DNA of 44,195 nt from contig JAWQRO010000291.1 in the NCBI GenBank assembly GCA_033557835.1, positions 1 to 44,195 of the forward strand, written 5' to 3'. This stretch comes from Helochares maculicollis (lineage: Eukaryota; Arthropoda; Insecta; Coleoptera; Hydrophilidae). Each line of letters begins with the position of its first letter. The stretch's first letter is position 1. Under the pieces are notes generated by a model. The model ran no database searches. It saw only the letters and a program-made list of their open reading frames with translations, and was not told where the DNA came from. Positions 25,220 through 36,900 of the stretch are shown here, piece by piece. The position numbers were made by a program, and so were the translations under genes.

Positions 25220-25392
25220 ACAATTGCAATTAGTTATATTATTAAACGTAATCATATCCTAATCTAATTTTCCCATAATAAGTGAATACTATATTTTACT
25301 ATATCTATCAAACAGTTTTTCTCTAATTGTTTCATTTAAAAGCTTTCGTTTCAAGAATGTTAAATTTCAAACGTTTGCAGAGAAACTGTTTA

Positions 25393-25411
25393 TTTGTTTG
25401 TTTGTTTGTTT
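25393..25411. repeat. (TTTG) microsatellite, probable 3' tail of the LINE
   Basis: TTTG repeated nearly five times on the plus strand; on the LINE strand this reads as a CAAA tail. It sits where the 3' end of the element is expected, about 220 bases after the last coding motif. Confidence 0.7.
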
Positions 25412-25711
25412 ATGGGGAGCACATCAGTAACAAGGCTATTATTGGCACAAAAATTAATTGTTAATCATTTCCTAGTTAATTTTCCAGCATTAAATTATAT
25501 ATCCCCAAAAATACTTAAGTGCTTTAGGAACACCAAAGTATTTCTCAAAATTACCGGATCATTACTTAGAGCCAGCGTCAAGGAATCCGGCAATCCGGAC
25601 CGTACTCTTGATTCATTAAAAGTTGGACAAGTCACTAAGGCGTGCTCCACGGTCACTTGGTTCTGACACACGGGTGGTTCACCACCCACCAGAATATAGA
25701 AATGAGAGAAT

Positions 25712-26224
25712 CTAGTATGTCCAATAACTTTTAGATTTTAGACTGCTTAAACTGTCGGTTATGATAACGAACTTGAATTTCGATGAGAGATCAGTAATGT
25801 TAATTGCAGATTCTATTGAAAGCATTTCAGCAGTGTATATAGAAGCGAGAGAGTTCAATTTGTAGCGGTAAACTTCATTGCCATATATGATAGCATAACC
25901 GACTCCCTGGTCTGACTTAGATCCATCTGTAAATATCAATTCATATCCTGGAAGTTGATTGAGGATTCCCATTAGACGGTTTTTAAAAACTTTAGGCGGA
26001 GTATCGTCTTTTGACGAGTCATATAGGTCCAGAATAATTTGTGATTTCTGGATGAACCAATGGGCCAGATTGGTGAAGTCATTCTGTTGGAATAACCTGG
26101 GAAGAGTTATATTTAGGCTAGCCAGTAGTAGTTTCCTTTGAGTCGTTAATTTCGTTAAGTTCCTGTTTGACAACCGTAGAACTCTGTCATCGAAGACATT
26201 CTTGTGGGCAGGTTGGGTGGTCAT
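25712..26224 (-). pseudogene. LINE ORF2 fragment: RNase H domain
   Basis: An open stretch of 170 codons carries the RNase H motifs in order: LIFTDGSK (first Asp), IYTAEMLSIESAI (Glu), FVIITDSLSSL (second Asp). In the element this domain degrades the RNA strand of the RNA:DNA hybrid. The upstream 80 or so residues are the linker from the reverse transcriptase. It is part of the truncated LINE and lacks an intact reverse transcriptase in frame, so it is a relic. Confidence 0.85.
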
Positions 26225-26640
26225 GGGTTTGAGGTTGGTGATATATGATGCCAGGAGGAATCTCCTACGAAGGGATAAGGATGGTTGCCTGTTGCCAATC
26301 TTATACCTTTACAGTGAATGGGGTCCAGCATTGCGATGGTTGTTTTTCCCACAGATGAAAACACCATCGAACCATAATCTAGTTTTGTCCGTATCAGCAT
26401 TCTGTAGACCTTCATTAAGGTCCTTCGATCGCAGCCCCATTTGATATGGCTCAGAACACACATTTAAGGATAGGTTCGCCTTTGCCTTAAGTGATAAAAT
26501 GTGTTGCTTCCAGTTCAATTTCTTGTCAAAGACAATGCCTAAATATTTGACATGATCTTCTGAAAAAATTTGTTCATTATACAGGGAAATATTAATTGTT
26601 GATGGTGTTCTTCTTCTAGAAAAAGTTACGATGTTGGGTT
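26221..26640 (-). pseudogene. LINE ORF2 fragment: reverse transcriptase C-terminal part
   Basis: Minus-strand frames contain YLGIVFDKKLNWKQHI followed, after a frameshift, by WGCDRRTLMKVYRMLIRTKL, DYGSMVF and LDPIHCKGIRLATG. These are the conserved post-palm blocks of Jockey/I-type LINE reverse transcriptases. The catalytic box is absent. Confidence 0.82.
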
Positions 26641-26929
26641 TTTTCCAGTAGAAATTTTATAGCCATTGGAGTTACACCACCGCACAACTTCGTTGCTGTT
26701 ACTAATCTCAAAATGATCAAGGTCATTTATTTCTCGGACACCAACTTCAAAGAAGCAGCCTTGAGTGAGCATTATATGTATTATGGGATATGGTAGAACA
26801 ACAACAGATATTGGCAGTAGACTAAAGAAATCTAAACTGAAAGCCAGAACTAACCTACCCAAAAATAACGACACATTCGCTGAGTAACCGCAAAATGTAC
26901 TAGACAAAAAAGAAGTTAATATGATTAAG

Positions 26930-27260
26930 AGGAATGACACCGAAGGGAAGCAAATACAGAAGTAGAATTGAAAATATTCGCAAATAAAGTTATAAATTAA
27001 GCAGGACGCTACGGATTAAGAATTAACCAAGAAAAACAAAGTAAAAAATGACCGAAAATTGTAGAAGATAAACGTCGAAAATTTGATAGTGATCGTAGAT
27101 ACCAAAAAAACTACGAAGCATAGGAAATCAAGAGTTAGAATAACGCAAGAGAATAGATGTAAAACATATTAAGTGGTAAAAAGTTGGTAGAGAAGATATA
27201 TCTATATTCTAGAGCCGCGATAAAAGATCTTTCTATTGTTTCTGTTGATCTGGAAATTGC
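26930..27260 (+). pseudogene. Very decayed reverse-transcriptase fragment
   Basis: In the plus-strand frame near 26960-27040, TEVELKIFANKVIN, a stop, then AGRYGLRINQEK resemble the E-x-L-x3-F-x5-A-x3-GLRIN-x-KTK block that follows the catalytic box in many arthropod non-LTR reverse transcriptases. Later sequence near 27200-27240 (RAAIKDLSIV-like) could be its continuation. Heavily degraded; low certainty. Confidence 0.35.
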
Positions 27261-28440
27261 AAAAGTGTTTAATTTACCTCCTATAAAATTGGTTGTAAAA
27301 TGTAAGTTTTTCAGAAGCAATCAAGGCAGCCATGGAAAAACAAAATCTTAAAATATATTGACAGATGCTAATAAAAAATCACAAATATTTTAACGAAAAT
27401 GTGCGTTATGTAGGACCATATTTTAGTCTCGATGTCACATTCAAATTTGGGATACTTATAATGCAAAACATTCTCAAAATGTTTACAAACAATATGGTAT
27501 ATAAAAAGCCTAAAATTTCGTATCATATCTAAATGGTTCTGTTTTCGTATTTATATTTTTATCGCATAAAAACAGATTTATATTAGATTCGTTTAAATAC
27601 AAATAATAGAAAATAATGGCTCTATGAATATGCATATATAAACAATATTTCATTACACTTGTGAAATGACAAACATACAGTGTAAATATGTACATAAATT
27701 TCGCTTTAAAAGGTCCATATTTAGATTCTATACATACCCATAATGAAACTGGAAATCAAACACCGCGAAATCCAATCGAAAACTCACGATTAAATAAACA
27801 TAATAGACAATAATGCAAACCGGCGAAATTGTCTTGAAAACGCGACGCGATTCAAGTTTTTACTGACAATTACGTCACGCACTCACCACTGGCCACTGCG
27901 ATTTTTTTATTGGTTAACACTCGCACGTTACATATACAAATACCTAATAAATTAGTACCTACTTCCAAGAAATGTAAGAAGTATGAACTTCTAAAATGCA
28001 TTCCCGAAAAATCACGATCATATTAAATTATTTATGCACTTGAAATTTCATTCGATTGCCGCAATTACCTGCAAAAAACTGAACAAGTTATTTTTGGCCC
28101 TCTAATTTGAAAGTTTTGCCATCTAAAATATTTCGTAGAAATCGGAACAAGTAATAGAAAATGCCCAATCTAGGGGTGTAACAGTACATCTTATCCACTG
28201 AAAAATATCCTAATTGATGCATTTCACCCTCCATAAATTAATGGTATACGACACCAACTAAAAGCTATTGCGTAGAAACAATTGCATTTTCACAAGCAAG
28301 TCTCACGAGGTCAATATATCAACGATGATTCCTCCATTGGGAAAACTTACTTTCCAAACAATCCGCTGAAAACTTCGTTCTTAATGCAACAGCAGATGTT
28401 TATAGGGACAGATCTAGGGTGCCGAGGAACATTTTGACAG
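27261..28440. other. Noncoding DNA between transposon cluster and Psc 3' UTR
   Basis: AT-rich with short chance frames only. A small GC-richer patch at 28375-28440 has no recognisable content. Confidence 0.55.
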
Positions 28441-30099
28441 GTCACGAAGAAAGTGAGATCCTCAAAATAAACTATAAATATTATTTATTAAATTTTGTGT
28501 GCTCTATTTATATACAATGTACAATAGAATCTTTATCAATTTACAAATTATATTATTAAAAATTCCTTAAATGCTATTTTATTAATAATTCATATTTTTA
28601 TATAAAATCCATTCAAAAAACGTCTATCTACATAAACAAGCATAGTATTTTTTTGAAGTTCTGTATTTGCTTTTAAAATTAAATATAAAACCCACTTTCC
28701 GGTTCAGCATATTTACAATAAATGATTTTGTTTTCATTTTGAAAAGTTACAAATCGAAAAGTCGACATAAATCGCCGCCAATCAGTAGAAAAATATATTC
28801 ATTTATTTAATCTCGATTTTATACACATATTTCCTCACTTTTTTGTCTCTCCTTTAATCATGGATGCAATACTATCCACAAAAGATTTTTTAAATTTTAC
28901 AAATCGAAACTTACACAACGAACAGTGAGTTTTATAAATTACGGTAGGTATATAATCATGTCATAATACAAAAAAATATTTAACAATAATATGCACATTA
29001 TTACAAAGTGATTATGAGCTTTCAACAATTAATACTCAATAATAATAGTACAAAAGGGAGTGACTATACATTTAAAACTACAGGGCCATTTTATGGAAAG
29101 AACGTAAAAAAACTCTAATTTCAAAATCAGGAATCTCCATTATAAAATTAAATAAGTACCTTTAGTTTATGTAATTGAGACCCTGTCTGTACTAAATCAC
29201 CATCTTGGTGATATTAACCTTTTAACTGGTATAATTACTGAATGAACTAAATCATTCGCATCCAATTAGACACTAAAATATAATTTCAACGTGCTTTAAA
29301 GAGAGTATTTAATAAGAGAACTAACTGTAAGGATTCATTAAGTTTAAAAATGAATAAATTGGTGTTCTCTAATCTATTTTATGAGTGTGTTACATTTATG
29401 AGTGATTTGTGATATGAAGGCACTGTGTATACTGTACACAATTACTTAGACATTACATGATAACACTAATGAAAAACATACAGAGGAAAATAAAGAGCAA
29501 TTCACAAAAAACGAACAGAAACAACAACATACAGGCACTTGTCTGATAAGGAAAATATGATTTTACTTATGTACATTAAAATTTGTTTGTAAAAAAACGA
29601 ACATTCTTTTTTGCCCAATCAAAATAACTTACAAACCATATTAAAAGTGGTATCGTTTGAAATTTCAGGAAGCCCAAATGTGTGTAAAAATAAAAAAGAT
29701 CAATGCCGACATATTTTTAAAAGTTGACATTTTTGTATAATACACGAGATTATAAAAAACAATGTTATGTACAATTTTATTTATTTTAATATGGTTAATA
29801 CGTTATTTTCGTTTCACAATCGAGGCTTCGAAGACCTTCCTGTATTTTAAGCGGAATAAATATATCCCCCAAAGAAGAAGAAGAAGAAGAAGTAATTAGT
29901 TTTAATAACCCTTTCACAGCATTTCCCGTTTCACTTTCACTAACAACTAAATAACAAAAAAATAATATTATTAAAGTTCCGTTACCGTACTATTATTACA
30001 ATTATTTCTCTATGCTTGCCGGAACATTGTCTTTCACTATTTTACTTAGTTTCTGTTTCCCTTGTATCCACTTTGATATTCACTTTAGTGTCCCCGAAG
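28440..30099 (-). other. Probable 3' untranslated region of Psc
   Basis: Downstream of the Psc stop there is no open frame. On the minus strand, two overlapping AATAAA signals lie at 29785-29776 (AATAAATAAA), about 315 bases after the stop. Further AATAAA-type hexamers occur near 28480. The true polyadenylation site cannot be fixed from sequence. The AAG microsatellite at 29872-29892 lies within it. Confidence 0.45.
29872..29892. repeat. (AAG)7 microsatellite
   Basis: Seven tandem AAG triplets on the plus strand (CTT on the Psc strand), about 210 bases past the Psc stop codon. Confidence 0.95.
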
Positions 30100-30925
30100 T
30101 CACATTTGTTTCGGTTCGGTTTCTGCATTTGAACTGCCTTCTTTCACCGTTTTGTCGGTTTCCATAATGTCTTTTCCAACGTCATCGTTTTCAAAATCAA
30201 TCCCCAAATCATCATAACGTTCTGTGTGTTCAAGTCTCAGCCTCTTACTTGGCCGTTCGTCTTCTTGCGTTTGATCCGATCCAATTTTAAGCATTTTCTC
30301 CCTCGGGGTGCTTTCTTCCCCTAAGAGTGACCCAGCAGCCAACTTATCACATTTTTTAGTAGTTCTGGGTAATTTCAAAATGTTTTGAGCAACGTTTTTA
30401 GATACTTCTAAATCAAATTTTTTTGCAGATGTGGACTTTTTAATGAGGAGCTTCCTCTGGATCTTCATGGGTCGATTTTTCTTCTCTGGTATCATACCTC
30501 TCCTGGTCCCTGTTTGACTCTCCGGGTTGTTCACTTGACTTTCTGGAACTTTCCCTTGGCCGCCTGCATCTTGTCCTAGGCATTGCATTCGACTAACACT
30601 GCTCTTTAATTGGCGATTAGTGATATCTTTTTGATTTTTAACCCAATTCACTTGGCTTTTGGATGGACTGAGGGTATCTTTATATAAGTTATCTATTTGA
30701 CCTTCTCCTACTTTGTTTTCCAAGTGTTCGGCACGACTGTCAGAGCTCTTTTGCTGATTGCCTAAATTCTGGGGTTGATTTCCCATACCCGACATTTCTG
30801 AATGACTCGAAGACATGCCTGGAATATTCATTGAAACGTCTGGGTTCTCCACTGCAATTTCTGGATAGTTCAGTAAAGATTTATCGACATCTAACTGCTG
30901 CCTATCAGTAGTTAATTGGGTTTCA
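30100..30925 (-). other. Basic C-terminal tail of Psc with nuclear-localisation-like motifs
   Basis: After the last repeat array the final 275 or so residues are non-repetitive. They include a Lys/Arg-rich stretch (KIQRKLLIKKSTSAKK, about 30470-30420) and PSKRLRLEHTERYDDLG near 30255-30205, close to a nuclear-localisation signal. Similar KK-x-K-L clusters occur elsewhere in the exon (AKKLKLS near 33350, AKRLKL near its start). The positive charge contrasts with the acidic repeats upstream. Confidence 0.65.
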
Positions 30926-33900
30926 ACTGTCTTCATATATCTTTCAGGTGTCTTAAAGTAAAAAGGAGCACTTAAGTGACTTGCAGGAGTCTTTAAATGA
31001 TCTTCAGGAGTCTTGTAGTGATCTTCAGGAGTCTTGTAGTGATTTTCAGGAGTCTTATAGTGATCTTCAGGAGCCTTGTAGTGATCTTCAGGAGTCTTGT
31101 AGTGTTCTTCAGGAGTCTTGCAGTGATCCTCAGGAGTCTTGTGGTGATCTTCGGGAGTCTTTGTGGGATCTTCAGGAGCCTTTAAGTGATCATCAAGAGT
31201 CGCCACATTTGTTTTACTTATATCTTTAAAAAAATCGCTGAGAATATTTTTAGGTTTGGATTTACGAGCGTACGTTTTCAGGTTCCGTAAATTAGTTCTT
31301 GGTCGGTATTCATCAACACTTATTTGAAGTTGATTCACACTTTTAGACAAGGCAGGCTTCTTCGCAATGGTCTTGGTTGCGTTTTTAACAACTTTACGTT
31401 CACTAGTAGCCGTCTTATCTTGACTGAGCTTCATATGCACGCCCAATACCTTATCCGTATTGAGGCAAATTTTATTGGATGTGATCGATCTGGCAGATGT
31501 CGTCTTTGGAGTCTGTGTTTCATTGGGTTGATTTTCAGTAGCATCGAATTGATTTTGAGTCACACTGCGTTGATTTCGAGTTGCACTGGGTTGATTTTGA
31601 GCTGCTGCGAGTTGATGTTGGGGCGCACTATTTTTATTTTGAGTTACATTGAGTGACAAATTCAAACTTGATGTAATTTGAGAGCTCTCAGTGTTAGACC
31701 CTCTATTGTTAATTTTGTACTGACTTCTTGCTTTGATTTGCCTTGAACAAATTTTCAGTTGATCTTTAGATACCTTAATTAGATCTGGTATTTTCTTCTT
31801 TGAATTTTCTGACGCCTTCTTCGGAGTTTCGGGTATGCTTACTTCCAATTTTTCACCGTCTTTTAATTTCTTCACTTGATCTTCAGTCTTGTCTAATGGA
31901 ACATCAGATGACCTCACTTGACCGTCAATTGTTTCCATTTCATCCTCATTGGCAGCAGTAAACTTCCTTTTGATACATGCGTGATCATCAATTTTGGTAT
32001 GTATGATTTTCTTAATTTTCACATGAATGGGTCTTGATTTCTTCTGCCTCGAATAGGTCTTGAGTTGAACTATTTTATCCTTTTTAGAATCTATTTGGTC
32101 ATTGATGCCTACTTCTGAATCATTGTTTACATTATGAATATCATTAGCATTCTTTTGGAGCACATCAATGTCCTTTTGAAGTATGTCCGTATCCTTTTGA
32201 AGTACGTTCGTATCCTTTTGAAGTACGTCCAAATCCTTTTGAAGTACATCCGTATCCTTTTGAAGTACGTCAGTGTGCTTTCGAATATCACCGGAGATAT
32301 CATGAAACTCGTTAGTATTGTTATGAGACTTATTAGGATTGTTTTCAGAGGATTCAAAGCCCTCTCGGGGGTCATTGCTAACCACTTCGGTATTGTTGGG
32401 ATCCTTTTTAAGCCGATCGTCATCCATTTGGATGATTTTAATATGCTCCCGAAGACCAGTGCTTACTAACAAGTCTGTTTGATTCTCCTCAGCGACTATT
32501 TGGCTTTCATTGCTATTATTTGGTGTTAAGACGTCTAATATTTCATTTTTATTAATCTCTACATAAGCACCGTGAGGTATTTGTGGGTCTAGGCAACCTT
32601 TTGATTTATTAGCTTCTATGACGTTTTCTGGATTCTCAATTTGAGTGACATTAGCTGCAACGCTAAGGTTTTGACCTTCATTTGTTTTTGATTGTGTTTC
32701 ATTGGCTTCAAGTTGGTGCTCACATATTTCACCTTCTATAGTGTTCATTTGTTTTGTGACCACTTTTAGAGTTAAAACGTCCTTTATTTGACATCCACTA
32801 GTCGCTTCGTTAATGTTCGAATTAATTTGCTCTGCACAAGATCTTGAGCTATTCACTTCTACAAGACTTTCTAAGCCCTTAATTTGAGGTTCATTACTCA
32901 GACATTCATTATCGATCATTTCACTCTCAGTTATTATTGGCCATTTATCAGTAGCATCTACTTGATGCCCAGTGAGTTTCAATTGATCTTCCGTCATGTG
33001 TAGTTGACTTTGTTCACTGTTATGACAACTTTCACTAAAAATCAAGTCAGTGTTTAAATGATCTGTGTTCGAATTTTTGTCGATTTCTTTAACTACGAAA
33101 GTATTGTTTTCCGTAGTAAGATGACTTTCGTTCTCTTCACTTGCATTAATAGGACTTATCGCACGGCCTAACTGGTATTCTTCAGTACTGATGGTATTAT
33201 CTTGTACACTAAGAACACTTTCATTTACTTCAACTTTACTTTTCTTGGCTCGTAGTTGACTATCATTGCTTTCACCAGCGGCATTATCATGAAGACCATC
33301 ACTAATATTCTGGAGAGTTTCATCAGTACTGAGCTTGAGTTTTTTAGCAGGAAGATGACCTTCAGTTGTGTCACCACACCTTTTATTAGCCTTACGAGAA
33401 CACTCATCATTTCCTACAGAGTCCTGCTGTCTTTCGGATTGGTTGAGAAGACTTTCGTTGGTGTTGACTAGACTTTCAGTGATCCCGAGTTGACTTTCAT
33501 TAATGATATGTTGTCTAATTTCATTGCTTTTATTGCAAATATCTCTAATCACTTGCTGAGCATCGTTGGAATTTCTGTTGGTCTTGTCTATTGTTATCTG
33601 GCTATTCTTGCTACTACTATCATTGGGGCTGATAGCAACATTCATAGTTTTGTCACAAGATACTTCTATGTAAAAATTGGTAGATTTTTGAGGATCTTGG
33701 ACCAAGCTTTTATGAATCTCATCGGGACTTTCACGAACTCCTTCAAGGATTTCCTGCGCCGCACTAGACTTCTCATGGTTTGCAGTAGACTCTTCACCAG
33801 AGTTTTTATGAACCTCTTTAGGCTTTACAAGCATTTCAACGGGCTGTTTACACATTTCATTAGATTCCTCAGGCATCGCATCAGGTTTTTCATTAGCCAC

Positions 33901-36900
33901 ACAAGATTTTCCACAAATCGTAATAGACTGCTCATGAATGCCTTCACTCTTTTCACCATCATAAATTTCTTGCAATTTTTCTTGAGTTTCAATAGAATTT
34001 TCGAGACGGTTTGCAATCTCGTTGGATGTTTCTTTAGAAGTCATAGAAACGATTGCCACAAGATTTCTCTGCGGTTCATTGGACTTGTCTCTAGTTTCAT
34101 GAAAGAGCGTGGGAAATTGATCAGAATTGTCATTAGACTTCTTACATTCGTCACTGGGCATTTTAAGGAAGCCATTCAATTCTTCATTCATTTTGTCAGA
34201 ATATTCAGAAGCTTCATTTGACTTATCTGGATCCTCGGTAGATTTGTCTTGAGATTCACGAGCTTTATCTTGAAATTCACTAGACTTATCCTGAAATTCA
34301 CTAGACTTATCCTTAAATTCACTAGATTTATCTGGAACCTCATTCAATTTGACTGTAACGTCACTAGACATGTCTGGGACCTCGTTAGACTTATCTGAAG
34401 ACTCAAAAAACTTGCCAGAGACCTCCAAGTACTGCTCTTGAACCTCTTTAAACTTCTCGTGAGTATCACTAGATTTATCCTGGCGGTCATTCGACTTTTC
34501 ATGAGTAATTAACAAGATATTTTGATTTTCACTTGATTTTTCAAGAACTGGAGCGATATTATCACAGGGCTCAGTAGCCTCTGGATCGTCAAACTTTTGT
34601 TGCGAATTATTGCAATTTTCAAGAAATTCAGAGCATTGAACAGCATTTGGAGTGGCATCTTCGTCTTTTACATTTTCAGGTGCCCCAACAGACTTTGAAA
34701 TGGTCTTATTTGAGTTTTCAGGTACATCCAATACGCTTGGATCTTCAGGATCTTCCTGCATGACGATCTTTTCATGCATATCTAACTTCTCACAAATTTT
34801 CTTTGGTATATCGGAGATGTCACTAGATTTTTCTAAATCCTCATAAGGCTCTTCATCGATTCTCAACTTTTCAGGATATTCATGTGACTTTTCTGGTATC
34901 TCATTAGGCTTCTCAACGACTTGCAATACATCCTCATTTGTATTATCGTTTCTATGAAGATCTTTCGGCTTCTCTGAGTCATCACAGAATTTATCGTGAC
35001 ATTCTTTCGGGCTGTCTTTAACGTCAAACTTTCTGCAACTCTCATCATCTTGCATCTTAAACTGGTTGTTTTCATAAACATTATTTGATTCGTCATTAAT
35101 ATTGCCAAAGCATTCTAGATTCTCACTTAGTGATTCTTCGGTTTTATCATGATTCTCATGGGTTTTCACCGGTCCTTCATTAGTGTTTTCATTTAATGAT
35201 ACAATTATATCCCTGTTTTCATTACAATTTCTATGAAGATCTTTCAGTTCTCTAAGTTGATCATCATTGCTGTCCACTTTCTGAGACTCTTCAAGAAGTT
35301 CATTATTTATGAGAAGCCCATCATTAGAAGTTAGTGTTTCACATGATTTTAGATGCTTCATGTTGAAATTCTGAGAGGGTAATATATCTTGATTTGCATT
35401 TGAATTTAAACGTATCATGTTCAATTCTATCGGAGAATCACTGGATTCTAGGGGAATTGCAACTAATAGTTGACAAGCCTCGTTACATATTTCATTTGTT
35501 TCAGATTTCTCTTGAATCTCAGTTGAGTCTTGTTGAAGCTCGTTCTCATTTTCATGCAACTTCCGATAATCGTCACTACACTTATTATCATCATTAGGCT
35601 TTTTCTTAATCTTATTGTTGTGGTTTTGGCCGTCAGTAAAAATCGCATCTGCCAGTGACTTTTCACTAACGTTTTCTTCCACTGCACAAACATCTTTATA
35701 AGACTCTTCACTAAGGTGAATCTTATCGTCAATAATATTCGGGTTTTCTGAATTTTCATTGGAGTTTTTTTGGAATCTAGTAACTACTGGTTCGCCCAAG
35801 CTTTGATTTTCATACCCTTTACTAGTGTTTACCTCTGTTTTGATCACTTGATCAACTACTTCACACGGTTCAACCGAGCTTTCGTGAGATTCGTTATGCT
35901 TTTCTAGAATTTCAAAGGACGGAATATTGTCTTCCTTTGATATTTCATTAATCTCATCACAATCCTCATCATTTTTAATAAGGTTCGCTTGATTTTCATA
36001 AGATGTTTTCACGTCAAGAGGTCGTACCAAAATTTCAAGGCTTTCATCAATCCCTTTGCATTTTTCTTGATCTATGAATATTGAACGATCTTTACCAAAT
36101 TGTCCATGAACTTCATTAAACACTTCACGATTTTTATTAGAGTTAGCCTGAATTTCATCAGATTGTTCAAGCACATCATTTGATTTCCTACGAAGTTCTT
36201 TGTCAAGCATTTTGTTATCAGCTTCAAAAATTTTTGATTCTGACAAAATTTCAAATTTTCCCGGAAATTTAGATCTTGCAGCACTTTTGGGTTCACAAAG
36301 AATTGCAGATTGATCCCGGATTTTCGACAGCTTGAGAACTTCTAATTGGTTAGGAGTTTCAGAGTCGTCAGGGATTTCAGATTTGTTAAGGATTTCAGAT
36401 TTGTCGGGGATTTCATATTCGTCAGGGATTTCAAATTCGTCAGGGATTTCAGATTTGTCAGGGATTTCAGATTTATCAGGAATTTCTGATTTATCAGGGA
36501 TTTCAGATTTGTGACTGATTTCAGGTTTGTTAAAGATTTCAGATTTGTCAGACAATTCAGACCGGTCAAGGATTTTAGGTTGGCTAAAGATTTCAGATTG
36601 GTTTGAAATTTCTGATTGGTCAGGGATTTTAGAGTGGTCAGGTTTTGTTGATTGATTGCGAATTTCTGATTGTTCCAGAATTTCAGAACGGTCATCAACT
36701 GCAGAATCGGCCAAAGTTTCGGATTCACGAGAGGTTTCAGATCGATCAAGAGTGTTTGGTTCTGTGTCCTTTCCAGAGGAAGTGAGATTAGATTTTGTTA
36801 TGTTACATTTGTACTTTTCTATCCTGCCAGGCATTTTTTTCTTCGATTTTTTTTCGTCGTCGTCAAGGCCTTGATTTTCAGTCAGTTCGATTTGGCTTCC

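Larger units (their letters stand above)
25388..26740 (-). mobile_element. 5'-truncated non-LTR retrotransposon (LINE), Jockey/I-like, with RNase H
   Basis: On the minus strand the order is: end of the reverse transcriptase (VVRWCNSNGYKIS, then VKYLGIVFDKKLNWKQHIL, then LSHIKWGCDRRTLMKVYRML, then LDPIHCKGIRLATG), an RNase H domain, and a C-terminal Cys/His block (CQNQVTVEHALVTCP). The 3' end on this strand is probably the CAAA tandem at 25411-25393. The catalytic palm of the reverse transcriptase is missing, consistent with 5' truncation on insertion. The thumb region is broken by a frameshift near 26460, and another lies between RNase H and the Cys/His block near 25700. Confidence 0.85.

Noticed and set aside
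26626..26940. 104-codon minus-strand frame
   Set aside because: Only its last 30 or so codons match the LINE reverse transcriptase. The rest is hydrophobic chance sequence with no family resemblance.
30930..31190. Evenly spaced repeats that could look like a CRISPR array
   Set aside because: The repeats are contiguous 21-bp coding units without unique spacers, inside a eukaryotic exon.
33490..34221. 243-codon open frame on the plus strand, and many similar plus-strand frames across 31-42 kb
   Set aside because: They lie opposite the Psc giant exon. The repeat codons happen to lack stops in the opposite frames, and the products are hydrophobic or Ser/Phe-rich mirrors of the repeats with no family resemblance.
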